This document shows positions 34,631-42,691 of a stretch of 64,000 nt of DNA, in pieces (positions within the stretch are counted from its first letter, which is position 1; each line of letters begins with the position of its first letter). The DNA is taken from contig NZ_QOIM01000040.1 in assembly GCF_003323735.1 (NCBI RefSeq), forward strand, positions 399,607 through 463,606, read 5' to 3'. The stretch is from Streptomyces reniochalinae (lineage in GTDB: Bacteria > Actinomycetota > Actinomycetes > Streptomycetales > Streptomycetaceae). Both the position numbers and the translations under genes were made by a program. The notes beneath the pieces were generated by a model that saw nothing but the letters and a program-made list of their open reading frames with translations, did not search any database and was not told the origin of the DNA.

Positions 34631-35691
34631 CGCACAGACCCGCACACCCCGAACTCGACCACACCCTGCGCCGCCGCGGCTTCCTCAGCGTCGCCGCGGG
34701 CGCCACGGCCGCCACGCTGCTCGGCGCCGGTCCCGCCGCCGCCGAGCCCGCCACCGGCCGGCACCCCGCCCCAGGGCACGGCCACGGCCACGGCCACCGG
34801 CCGCTCGTTCCGCGCGGCAAGCTCGGCATCCAGCTCTACACCGTCCGCGACCAGGTCCAGGAGCTCGGCTTCGCCACCGTCTTCCGCGAGCTGGAGCGCT
34901 ACGGCTACGACTCGGTCGAGTTCGCCGGCTACACGCAGGGCACCGGCGCCCTCACGCTGCGGCAGCTCAAACGGCTGATGCGGGACCACGGGCTGCGGGG
35001 CATCGGCAGCCACGTCGGCTACTACTCCGACAACCCGGACGACTACACCTTCGCCACCCAACTGGAGAAGGTCGTCGACGACGCGGCCGCGCTCGGCCTC
35101 CCGCACGTCGGCACGGCCGCCAGCCCCGACCGCTACGGCCGCACCGTCGACGGCTGGAAGCGCGCGGCCGAGGACTTCAACACCTACGGAGCCGCCGCCC
35201 GCGCACGCGGCCTGAAGTTCTACCAGCACAACCACCAGATGGAGTTCGGCTTCGCCGAGGACAAGCCCCACGTCCGCCTCTACGACGTCCTCCTCGCCGA
35301 GACCGACCCCGAACTCGTCTACCTGGAGATGGACATCTACTGGGCGTTCGCCGGCCAGTACCGCTTCAGCACACGCGCCGACGGCACCCCCGCCCCCTTC
35401 GAACCCCTCGACTACGTGCTGGCCGCCCCGCACCGCTACCCCCTCTTCCACGTCAAGGACGGCGAACACGACGAGGCGTCCGCCGACGGCCTCCACATGG
35501 TCGATGTCGGCGATGGCGACCTCGACTACGAGAACTTCATCGGTACGGTGCTGCGGCGCCACCGCGGCCACGGCCGCGGTGGCCACCACTGGCTGATGGA
35601 GCGCGACGACGCGGTGGACCCGGCGGCCAACCCGGCCGGCTCCCTCACCTCGGCCCGCCGCTCCGCGGCGTACCTCCGCGGAAGGCGGTAA
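34627..35691 (+). CDS. Tat-exported sugar isomerase/epimerase-like TIM barrel
   Basis: 354 residues. The twin-arginine signal LRRRGFLSVAAGATAATLLG and a cleavage region around PAAAEPA mark it for Tat export. A short His-Gly repeat (GHGHGHGH) follows, then an AP-endonuclease-2-type barrel: KLGIQLYTVRDQ, YDSVEFAGYTQG, GIGSHVGYYSD, KFYQHNHQMEFGF (metal region), VYLEMDIYWAFAG, PLFHVKDGEHDE and HHWLMERDDAVD. It ends the eight-gene operon, coupled by ATGA to the phosphodiesterase. It acts outside the membrane, unlike its siblings, which fits an operon whose product or precursor crosses the membrane. Confidence 0.85.
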   Translation: MTHRPAHPELDHTLRRRGFLSVAAGATAATLLGAGPAAAEPATGRHPAPGHGHGHGHRPLVPRGKLGIQLYTVRDQVQELGFATVFRELERYGYDSVEFAGYTQGTGALTLRQLKRLMRDHGLRGIGSHVGYYSDNPDDYTFATQLEKVVDDAAALGLPHVGTAASPDRYGRTVDGWKRAAEDFNTYGAAARARGLKFYQHNHQMEFGFAEDKPHVRLYDVLLAETDPELVYLEMDIYWAFAGQYRFSTRADGTPAPFEPLDYVLAAPHRYPLFHVKDGEHDEASADGLHMVDVGDGDLDYENFIGTVLRRHRGHGRGGHHWLMERDDAVDPAANPAGSLTSARRSAAYLRGRR

Positions 35692-35844
35692 CGGCCCGAG
35701 CGGGCCCGCCCACACCATGGGACGTTTCGTCGCAAAGGGGACGTAACCCCTCTTCTCCTCTGGAAACCCAGGTGAGAAGCACTCCAAACCCTTGGTATCG
35801 TTACGGGCGTCGCCACGGCAGCCCCGCTGACGTGGCGCAGCCCG

Positions 35845-35929
35845 GTCCGGGTGGCGGAATGGTAGACGCGCTAGCTTGAGGTGCTAGTGCCCTTTATCGG
35901 GCGTGGGGGTTCGAGTCCCCCCTCGGACA
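35845..35929 (+). tRNA. tRNA-Leu (anticodon GAG)
   Basis: 85 bases. Acceptor GTCCGGG pairs with CTCGGAC (one G-T). The anticodon stem CTAGC/GCTAG closes the loop TTGAGGT with GAG at 35878-35880. A long variable arm (GTGCCCTTTATCGGGCGT region) and TGGTAGACGC in the D arm mark a class-II leucine tRNA. The T arm is GGGGGTTCGAGTCCCCC and the discriminator is A; CCA is not encoded. The GGTATCGTTACGG sequence at about 35794 may be its promoter -10 region. It flanks a stretch of mobile-element debris. Confidence 0.95.
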
Positions 35930-35963
35930 CAGACCATCTGCACGTCGTGTGCGGACGCATGTG

Positions 35964-35993
35964 GGCCGTGACTCAACAGTCACGGCCCCTTTT
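35964..35993 (+). terminator. Rho-independent terminator after tRNA-Leu
   Basis: GGCCGTGACT (35964-35973) and AGTCACGGCC (35978-35987) form a perfect 10-bp stem with a CAAC loop, followed by CCTTTT. This is a classic intrinsic terminator 35 bp after the tRNA. Confidence 0.88.
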
Positions 35994-36220
35994 GCCGTGG
36001 TCGTGGATGAGCGTGAGCCCGAGGGCCGCGGAGAGCGGTGCTTTGCGTTCAGGGGTGGCTTGCCGGAGCCGGTCGGTGAGGTCCCCGAGGCCCTTGATGA
36101 CCTGAGCGATCTCCTCCTCGGTGAGCGGGCGGGCGGCCTTCGGGGCGGGGCCGCCTGGGCGGCGGTGACCTTTCGTTGGGCGGCGTCCCGGTCGGCGGCG
36201 GCTCGGTTGACCCATTCCAT
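35973..36220 (-). pseudogene. Serine recombinase/integrase C-terminal remnant (frameshifted)
   Basis: Read on the reverse strand, MEWVNRAAADRDAAQRK in one frame and RPLTEEEIAQVIKGLGDLTD plus RQATPERKAPLSAALGLTL in the next frame together resemble the coiled-coil and LGDxxxxLxxADPExKAxLYxxLGL end of large serine recombinases. A one-base shift near 36140-36150 separates them, and no N-terminal resolvase domain is present. Its position next to the tRNA-Leu 3' end fits an old integration event. Family recognition is by pattern only and the copy is clearly dead. Confidence 0.42.
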
Positions 36221-36290
36221 GGCGGTCGCCGGGCCGTATTGGCGTCGATATCGAGAGCCGGGCGGTTGCTCAGATATTTCACCCTTTAAG

Positions 36291-36439
36291 GGATGTTACG
36301 TGACCTGAGAAGTAGCATTTTGTCCTGTTGTTCGAGTGACCGTGTGATTACACTTGAGTGTTTTTGGCGCACCGGGGGGCGAGCATGATCCGGACCGAGT
36401 GGGTCGCAACGCCGCCGCGGTACTCGGGAGTTGAACTCG
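36291..36439. other. Lower-GC spacer at island start
   Basis: AT-richer than the flanks, with ATTTTGTCCTGTTGTTC and GATTACACTTGAGTG. It may contain the old promoter of the broken secreted-protein gene that follows. I see no gene in it. Confidence 0.4.
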
Positions 36440-36912
36440 ATGAGCAAGCGAAGTTTCCGTATGCCTCGTTCGCTGCGACGGTCGTCGCCGCCTCGCTCGC
36501 CTGTCAGCCTGCGGCAGTGACACGGTCAGAAGTCAGGCAGAATCGCGAGTGCGGAGAGGGGGAACAAGCCATCCGCGCTCTCTTCTTCGGCGGCGGAGTC
36601 TCGGGTTTCACGTTGTGCATTCACCCAAGGAGGCGCACCCGCGCACCTGCACGTACGACCTGGAGAAGGTCAAGGGCGGCTATCAGATCGATTCAAAGGG
36701 CGCCAACTGCGACATCCGCTACAAGCGGGCCTCTGGGAAGAGCGGCGGCGGGCACGGCACATATCCATTCAAGCTTTCCCTGGTGTGGGACGTGGCCTGG
36801 ATCGATTCTGCCGATCCCGACGGCCCGCCAGCGACCCAACCCTTCCGGAGGGCAGTCCAGCCGCGAGCAGGAGGTGACCGTCAAGGAAAACCAGCCCATC
36901 GTCCGCGACTGA
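36440..36912 (+). pseudogene. Secreted protein gene, frameshifted and internally deleted
   Basis: A start-like ATG at 36440 encodes MSKRSFRMPRSLRR. A frame change then gives the hydrophobic TVVAASLACQPAAV. After a disordered break, a third stretch reads CTYDLEKVKGGYQIDSKGA and then YPFKLSLVWDVAWIDSADP, a small Cys-containing beta-type domain. A last frame change yields EQEVTVKENQPIVRD and a stop at 36912. The pieces read like the signal region and C-terminal domain of a Streptomyces exported protein whose middle has been lost. I cannot name the family with confidence. Confidence 0.5.
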
Positions 36913-36959
36913 CCACGCGGCCGACCGTACCGACTGAGCAGCGCAGGAGGTTGCCATGA

Positions 36960-37763
36960 CGTGGCGAGACGACCACCTTCACCTGGGACGACACCCGCCT
37001 CGCCGAACAGGCCACCCCCGGCGGCGAATTCACCACCTGGGACTACACCCCCGGCACCCACCGCCCCCTCACCCAAACCGACCACACCCAGCTCGTCCCC
37101 GAGCCCGGTACCTCACTCCTCACCAAACTCACCGAGCCCACGGCAACGCGCCCCGCATTCCACGCGATTGTCACCGACCTGACGGGCACTCCCACAGAAC
37201 TCATCACGCCCGAGGGTTCACTGGCCTGGCAGAACCGCACCACTTTGTGGGGCACTCCCCTCCCCTCGCCTGACGGCCACGGTGACGTCACCTGCCCACT
37301 CCGCTTCCCGGGCCAGTACGCCGACCCGGAGTCGGGCCTGCACTACAACTACTTCCGCTACTACGACCCCGAGACGGCTCGTTACCTCACCCCGGACCCT
37401 CTCGGCCTGTCCCCTGCCCCCAATCCCACCACCTACGTCCCCAACCCTCACAGCTGGATTGACCCACTTGGTCTCGCCGGATGCAAGGATGGCCCCTCGC
37501 CCTCATCCGAATATAAGGACATTACAAAGCCCCGTGCTCGCATGTTGAATAAGTCAACAGATGTGGGTCCCATAGAGTTCGGCACAAACCTCGAATCCAA
37601 TGGATGGATGCATACCCAAAAAGGCTCCAATCATATGTATGAGAAGGAGGGGGCAAGGTATTTTCTCCGAGGGAAGGCAAATACTCACCAGGGATGGACT
37701 GCGGACTACTACGCTCCAGGGTCCAAGAAGCCAGACATCAAGATTAGGCTAGGAGAAGATTGA
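36960..37763 (+). pseudogene. Rhs/YD-repeat C-terminal fragment with polymorphic toxin tip
   Basis: 267 codons open from just after a stop at 36957, with no credible start. The frame begins inside YD-repeat sequence (TTFTWDDTRLAEQ, TDLTGTPTELITPEGSLAW) and shows the Rhs core end: GQYADPESGLHYNYFRYYDPETARYLTPDPLGL, quoted as YYDPETARYLTPDPLGL, then NPHSWIDPLGLAGC. After this junction comes a different, AT-richer tip of about 95 residues (GWMHTQKGSNHMYEKEGARYF, NTHQGWTADYYAPGS, KPDIKIRLGED), the usual place of a variable toxin domain; its activity is unknown. The full shell-forming N-terminus of an Rhs protein is missing, so this is a displaced toxin cassette. Confidence 0.8.
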
Positions 37764-38389
37764 TGGCAGGGGATGACTGGATCGTCAAAGATAGCGAAGA
37801 TTACCGGAAGGTCCGCTCGCGCGCCGCCGCTACATTTGATCTTGACGCCAGATTGCCTGAAAAGGTGTTTAGGCGGGACAATGGAGAATCCCTTTTCTGT
37901 GAGTTCGACGTAGTCCTCACTCCGGAATTCTGGCCAGCGCTCAGCGCGATGGCCCAGTGGTACGGTGATACGCGTGTCGAGCTAGTCGCCCTTGAGCCTG
38001 AGTGCGAGACTTTCTATCTCTCTGACTACCGGATGTACCCGGCGGTTTCACTGCCCGTCGAAGCTGACAAAGATGAATACTGGGCGGCTATCGGTCACGA
38101 ACCCGACGGGGACATCATGGGATCACTGGCGATTTCAGCGAACGTCATCGCTTTGACCGGTCCATCTGGGAAATGGGGATGCTGGGGTGAAAGGGATCCT
38201 GAGTTGGCGGTTTTTCAAGGCTTTCCAGATGCGGCAGCCCGAAATGACTGGTGTGCCTGCTTTGGCCCATTTTTGGATGTTGCGGGGGCCCTGGAGTCGT
38301 ACCTTCCACCGACATTTGCGAATTGGGTCGTCCCGCAAGAATATGCCGCAACTCTGACCGCGAACTACGGTGCCCCGAGGCGGACATAA
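37763..38389 (+). CDS. Putative immunity protein of the Rhs toxin
   Basis: 208 residues, intact. Its ATG at 37763 shares one base with the stop of the toxin fragment (TGATG), the usual toxin-immunity arrangement. It is acidic and Trp-rich (DDWIVKDSEDYRKVRSRA, EFWPALSAMAQWYGD, DYRMYPAVSLPVE, ARNDWCACFGPFLDVAG), has no signal or membrane segment and uses more A/T third positions (GAT, AAA, ATT) than its neighbours, a sign of transfer. It resembles SMI1/Imm-type immunity proteins only in general character; no family is asserted. That it stays open while everything around it decays suggests selection. Confidence 0.65.
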   Translation: MAGDDWIVKDSEDYRKVRSRAAATFDLDARLPEKVFRRDNGESLFCEFDVVLTPEFWPALSAMAQWYGDTRVELVALEPECETFYLSDYRMYPAVSLPVEADKDEYWAAIGHEPDGDIMGSLAISANVIALTGPSGKWGCWGERDPELAVFQGFPDAAARNDWCACFGPFLDVAGALESYLPPTFANWVVPQEYAATLTANYGAPRRT

Positions 38390-38469
38390 GCTACGAACTC
38401 GCCACTCTTGCGGAGCAGTTGAAATTCCGTCTGTCCGTCGGGACGGACGGGACGATGCTGGCGCAATGA

Positions 38470-38656
38470 CCCGATCGGCACGCAGCCCTGGCTGACCAGA
38501 ACAGTCGCCCACACCGCAATCTTCGAATGGAGCGAGAGCTGGAACAAATGTGCAGCGGTGCACCGCGCCTTGGGATGCTGCGGTCTCGCAGGCTACGAGG
38601 CTCTCCCTCGCAGCGTGAACATCGCACACGGTGCGCGTCGACGGAAGAGATCTTGA
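38470..38656 (+). pseudogene. IS3-type transposase C-terminal remnant
   Basis: The forward frame reads LTRTVAHTAIFEWSESWN, then VHRALGCCGLAGYEAL and a stop at 38654. This follows the pattern of the DDE transposase end of IS3-group elements (TRxEARxAIFEWIExxYNxxRxHxALGyxSPxxYE) with several key residues replaced. No inverted repeats or orfA are visible. Confidence 0.45.
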
Positions 38657-38833
38657 CAACGCATCACCGCCCCCGTCGCCAGCGACGCTGTATATGAGCC
38701 AACCGGGGTGGCCGTCTGACTGGTGTCCGAGGCAGCGAGAGGGTCCCGTGCCCGTCGGCGGTCACCCGGTGCTTCGAGGCGGTCCCGCCCCGGCCGACAG
38801 GTGAGGAGGCCAAACAAATTTCTTCGTGATCGA

Positions 38834-38944
38834 ATTTACGTACGAGGAGTCGGTCATGTACCGGCGGCGGCCCAGCTTGGCCGCAGCGTTGAGTTCTGTC
38901 AGCAGCACTTCGTGGAGCCGCGGCCGCAGACCGCTCTCGTCACA
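38834..38944 (-). pseudogene. IS5-type transposase fragment
   Basis: The reverse strand encodes SGLRPRLHEVLLTELNAAAK and then RRRYMTDSSYVN. This matches the GxxxxLHxxLLxELxAAxxLDWSxAxxDSSHVR region of IS5-family transposases, including the first catalytic Asp context. Both sides run into unrelated sequence, so only a scrap remains. The rest of 38657-39106 shows nothing I can identify. Confidence 0.45.
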
Positions 38945-39106
38945 GCGGGCCGGTGCTCCATGCCGCCCTGGGCACCGCTTCTCTCGTCCCGCCCAGGAGA
39001 CGGCGCGGTCCGTCGCCGATGGCCGCGGTGGCGAAGGGAACCTCGCAGCCGGCGGCGGAAGCCGACCCACCATCAATGGCCCGTCCTCATGAGGAGATCA
39101 CAGGGG

Positions 39107-39781
39107 TTACGGGGCATGCGGCGGGACGTCGGGGTGGGGCTTGCGCAGGACAGCGCGGACGGCGAGTGCGGTGAGTACCGCCGTCGCCGCCATCAGGCCC
39201 GGGATCTTCGCCCTTCGGGCGAGGGAGGGCCAGAGCGCGGCGCCCAGGTCGAGGGCTTCGGGCTCGGGGGCCGACGCAGGCGTGGCCGGAGCCGCACCGG
39301 CGGCCGCAGGGGGTGTTGGTGTTGTCGTGGTGGGTGCGGGCCGTTCGCGCAGGTATGTCTCGAGGTTCGAGGCGAACTGCTGGATTAGTCGCTCGCCGAC
39401 CTCGACGAGGATGCCGCGGCCGAACTGTGCCGGCCGGCCGGTCAGGTCGAGGTCGGTGAGGACGCGGACGCGCGTGTGGCCGTTCTCTTCGGTGAGTGAC
39501 GCGACAACCGTGGCCGCGGCGGTTCCGGCACCGCGGGTTTCGCTGCCGCTGAGGTCGAGCACGACGCGCTGGGCGGCCTCGTCGCGTTCGACGGTGCCCT
39601 GGCCTCGATAGCTCATCTGCACCGCGCCGACCTTGACCTTGATGCGGCCGGTGAGGGAGTCGCCGTCGAGTTCGTCGAGGACGGCACCGGGCATGCACGG
39701 TGCGATGCCGCCGATGTCCTGGAAGAGGCACCATGCCTCCGCGCGGGGGACGGGGACGCTGAAGCTGTGATCGAGTTGCAT
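39107..39781 (-). CDS. coxG: CoxG-like SRPBCC protein
   Basis: 224 residues. Residues 1-150 are a CoxG/SRPBCC domain (LDHSFSVPVPRAEAWCLFQDI, PCMPGAVLDELDGDSLTGRI, KVGAVQMSYRGQGTV, quoted in short pieces). A Pro/Ala/Thr linker follows, then one hydrophobic helix (IPGLMAATAVLTALAVRAVL) that would anchor it to the membrane. CoxG recruits CO dehydrogenase to the membrane in carboxydotrophs. ATG at 39781 has AGGAG 8 bases upstream. It lies 19 bp after coxL as the last gene of the operon. Confidence 0.85.
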   Translation of the reverse strand: MQLDHSFSVPVPRAEAWCLFQDIGGIAPCMPGAVLDELDGDSLTGRIKVKVGAVQMSYRGQGTVERDEAAQRVVLDLSGSETRGAGTAAATVVASLTEENGHTRVRVLTDLDLTGRPAQFGRGILVEVGERLIQQFASNLETYLRERPAPTTTTPTPPAAAGAAPATPASAPEPEALDLGAALWPSLARRAKIPGLMAATAVLTALAVRAVLRKPHPDVPPHAP

Positions 39782-39800
39782 GCGGAGGCTCCTCACGTGC

Positions 39801-42164
39801 TCAAGAGGGGACGGGGGCGGCCTGCTCGGAGTGGACGGCCTGGGCTTCACGGATGCGGCCGCGGACGCGGTCGGGGGTGAGCGGGCCGCGCCGTACGACC
39901 ACGCCGAGCGGCGTCAGCGCGTCTTCCACGGCGTTGGTGAGGACCGCCTGGGGGGCGATGGCTCCGCCCTCGCCGAGGCCCTTGACCCCGAGGTCGTTGA
40001 GGGCGCTGGGGGTGACGATCTCGTCCAGGTGGAGGTCGGGGATCTCCGAGGAGGTCGGGAGAAGGTAGTCCATGTACGTCGTGGTGGTCGGCTGGCCGTC
40101 CGGGCCGTAGATCATCTCCTCGTAGAGCGCGCCGGCGATGCCCTGGGCGACGCCCCCGGTGATCTGGCCCTCGGCGATCACCGGATTGACGATCCGCCCG
40201 GCGTCGTGGACGACCACGTACTTCTCGATGGATACGTGTCCGGTGCGGGTGTCGACATCGACGACGGCGGCGTGGGCTCCACTGGCGTAGGTGAACCCGC
40301 CGGGACGGAAGTACGCGGTCTCGCTGAGTTCGGCGCCGTCGGCGACGAGCGCGGCCAGCGCCGTCTCGGCTCCCCCGGGGTGACGGACCCTCGTCCCGTC
40401 GATGCTCAGCTCCTCGGCGGGCACGCCGAGCCGTTCCGCGGCCGCGTCGAGGATGCGGGTGCGCAGTGCGAGGCCCGCGCGGTGGGTGGCGTTTCCGGCG
40501 GTGACGAGGGCGCGGGAGGCGATGGTGCCCACGCCGTGGGGGACCGCGTCGGTGTCGCCGCCGAGCACGTCCACCGACTCCATGGGGACGCCCACGGCGT
40601 CGGCGGCGATCTGGGCCATGCTGGTGCGGTGCCCCTGCCCCTGGGACGGCGCGCCGATCGCGAGTCGCAGCTGTCCGTTGGGGCGGACGGTGAGGCGGGC
40701 GGACTCGAAGGGGCCGAGGCCGGTGGCTTCGAGATAGACCGCGAAGCCGACGCCGGTCCGCTGGTCGCCGCTCCGGGCGGCTTCGCTCTGCCGCTTGCGC
40801 ACGCCCCGCAGGTCGATGTGGTCGACGGCTCGCCGCAGCAGTTCGGGGAAGTCGCCGGAGTCGTACTCTTGTTTCTCGCCCGAGCGGTCCAGCAGCCCGG
40901 TGCGGTACGGCATCTCCTCAGGCGTGATGAGGTTGCGTCGGCGCAACTCGCTGGGCTCCAGGCCGAGTCGGCGTGCCAGCCGGTCCAGTGCCCGCTCCAT
41001 CGCGAAGACGGCCTCGGGCCGGCCCGCGCCCCGGTAGGGGGAGGTGAAGGTGGTGTGGGTGAGGGCGGCGCGGACCGCGATGTCGACGTGTGGGACGCGG
41101 TAGGGGCCCAGCAGGTGGATCACGGAGTTGTACGGCACGACCAGGCCGGTCATCGTCGAGGCGCCGAAGTTGACCAGGATGCGGTCACGGAGGCCGAGCA
41201 GCCGCCCCTCTGCGTCGGCGGCCAGCGCTATCCGGTGCGTCTGCTCGCGTGCGTGCGAGGCGGCGGTGAGGTTCTCATTGCGGTCCTCGCGCCACAGGAC
41301 GGGGCGGCCCAGGGCCCGGGCAGCGAAGGGGACGAGCAGTTCCTCGACGTAGAGGATCCCCTTCTGGCCGAAGCCGCCGCCGACGTCGACGGCGACCACG
41401 TGCACGTCGTCGGCCGGCATCGCCAGGCTCATGGCGATGTGGTCGCGCACCCGGTGCGGGGTCTGGGTGTTCGCCCATACCGTGAGCCGGCCGTCATACG
41501 CCCCGGGTGCGGCGAGGACGCCGCGGGTCTCGATCGGCGAGGGCACGTGGCGGTGTACCGCGAACTCCTCCTCGATCACCACGGCCGCTTCGCGAAACGC
41601 GGTGTCGGGGGCGCCGACGCCGGTCTCCAGCTCCAGGGCGAGATTGTCTTGCCAGCTCTCCTCGACCAGCGGAGCACCGGGTTCGAGTGCCCGCTCGGGA
41701 TCGACGACCACGGGCAGCGGCTCGTAGCCGATCTCGACCAGCTCCAGCGCGTCCTCGGCGAGATAGCGGCTGTCGGCGACGACGAGGGCGACCGGCTGGC
41801 CGGCGTACACCACCTTCTCGCGCGCCAGCAGCGGCATCGGCAGCGTGCGGACCAGCGGCTCCAGCTTCTCGGCCAGGCCTGGGGGCACGCGCAGCTCCGC
41901 CTCGTTCACCAGGGGCTTGAGCGCGGCGACGTCGGAGGCGGTGTAGACCGCGTGCACGCCTTGCAGGTCGCGGGCGGCGGCGGTCTCCAGCCGGGTGATG
42001 CGGGCGTGGGCGTGTGGGCTGCGCAGGACGGCCGCCTCCAGCGTGCCGGGCAGCGCGATGTCGTCGACGTACCGGCCGTGCCCGCGCAGCAGCCGCTCGT
42101 CCTCGACGCGCGGGACACTCTGCCCCACGTAGCCGGTCGGCTCGGAGGAGTGCTGTCGCGTCAT
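39801..42164 (-). CDS. coxL: Molybdenum hydroxylase large subunit (CoxL-like, form II)
   Basis: 787 residues, molybdopterin-cytosine-dinucleotide subunit of the xanthine dehydrogenase/CO dehydrogenase family. Seen are the N-terminal QSVPRVEDERLLRGHGRYVDD, VGGGFGQKG, the active-site loop SPYRGAGRPEA (near residue 376) and KGLGEGGAIAPQAV with the catalytic Glu. The loop is the AYRGAGR form-II type, not the AYRCSFR of true CO dehydrogenase, so the real substrate may be an aldehyde or N-heterocycle. ATG at 42164 overlaps the stop of the Fe-S subunit (ATGA). Confidence 0.9.
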   Translation of the reverse strand: MTRQHSSEPTGYVGQSVPRVEDERLLRGHGRYVDDIALPGTLEAAVLRSPHAHARITRLETAAARDLQGVHAVYTASDVAALKPLVNEAELRVPPGLAEKLEPLVRTLPMPLLAREKVVYAGQPVALVVADSRYLAEDALELVEIGYEPLPVVVDPERALEPGAPLVEESWQDNLALELETGVGAPDTAFREAAVVIEEEFAVHRHVPSPIETRGVLAAPGAYDGRLTVWANTQTPHRVRDHIAMSLAMPADDVHVVAVDVGGGFGQKGILYVEELLVPFAARALGRPVLWREDRNENLTAASHAREQTHRIALAADAEGRLLGLRDRILVNFGASTMTGLVVPYNSVIHLLGPYRVPHVDIAVRAALTHTTFTSPYRGAGRPEAVFAMERALDRLARRLGLEPSELRRRNLITPEEMPYRTGLLDRSGEKQEYDSGDFPELLRRAVDHIDLRGVRKRQSEAARSGDQRTGVGFAVYLEATGLGPFESARLTVRPNGQLRLAIGAPSQGQGHRTSMAQIAADAVGVPMESVDVLGGDTDAVPHGVGTIASRALVTAGNATHRAGLALRTRILDAAAERLGVPAEELSIDGTRVRHPGGAETALAALVADGAELSETAYFRPGGFTYASGAHAAVVDVDTRTGHVSIEKYVVVHDAGRIVNPVIAEGQITGGVAQGIAGALYEEMIYGPDGQPTTTTYMDYLLPTSSEIPDLHLDEIVTPSALNDLGVKGLGEGGAIAPQAVLTNAVEDALTPLGVVVRRGPLTPDRVRGRIREAQAVHSEQAAPVPS

Positions 42165-42691
42165 TCCGTCTGCCCCTTCCCGTGGGTCTCGTCCAGCGCC
42201 TGCCGCACGGCGGCACGGATGTTGCGGTAACCGGTGCACCGGCACAAATGCCCGCTGAGCTCGTCGGCGATGTGGTCCTCATCCGGCCGCTCGGCGGCTT
42301 CGCTCAGCGCGGTGCAGGTCATCACGAACCCGGGCGTGCAGAAGCCGCACTGCATGCCGTGGTTGTCGTGGAAGGCTCTCTGGACGGCTCCGAGGGGCTT
42401 GCCAGCGGTTGTCAGCCCCTCGATCGTGCGGATGTGCGTGCCCGCGCACTGCACGGTGAGCGTGAGGCAGGAACGTACGGGGACGTCGTCCACCAGCACG
42501 GTGCAGGCGCCGCAGACTCCGTGCTCGCAGCCGACGTGGGTGCCGGTCAGCCGCAGTCTGCCCCGGAGGAAGTCGCTGAGCAGCAGGCGCGACTCGACCT
42601 GCGCGGTCAGTGGGCGTCCGTTGACGACCAGTTCGACTCCACGCCACGCCGTGGGTTCCGTCAGTGGTGGATGGTCGACTCGCTCGCTCAT
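42161..42691 (-). CDS. coxS: [2Fe-2S] subunit of molybdenum hydroxylase (CoxS-like)
   Basis: 176 residues, the electron-transfer subunit. The plant-type cluster ligands are in GCEHGVCGACTVLV and RSCLTLTVQC, and the second cluster in QCGFCTPGFVMTC and HLCRCTGYRNI. An N-terminal LVVNGRPL strand is typical. ATG at 42691 overlaps the stop of the FAD subunit, and its own stop overlaps coxL, so all three subunits are translationally coupled. Confidence 0.92.
   Translation of the reverse strand: MSERVDHPPLTEPTAWRGVELVVNGRPLTAQVESRLLLSDFLRGRLRLTGTHVGCEHGVCGACTVLVDDVPVRSCLTLTVQCAGTHIRTIEGLTTAGKPLGAVQRAFHDNHGMQCGFCTPGFVMTCTALSEAAERPDEDHIADELSGHLCRCTGYRNIRAAVRQALDETHGKGQTE

Noticed and set aside
35890..36000. 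Extension of the recombinase relic to a second compensating frameshift (reading AVTVESRPT)
   Set aside because: That stretch is the reverse reading of the tRNA terminator hairpin, so the resemblance is probably accidental.
35930..38950. Duplicate of the tRNA-Leu 3' end as an attachment site
   Set aside because: I looked for the T-arm and acceptor sequence downstream and saw no second copy, so no att pair is claimed.
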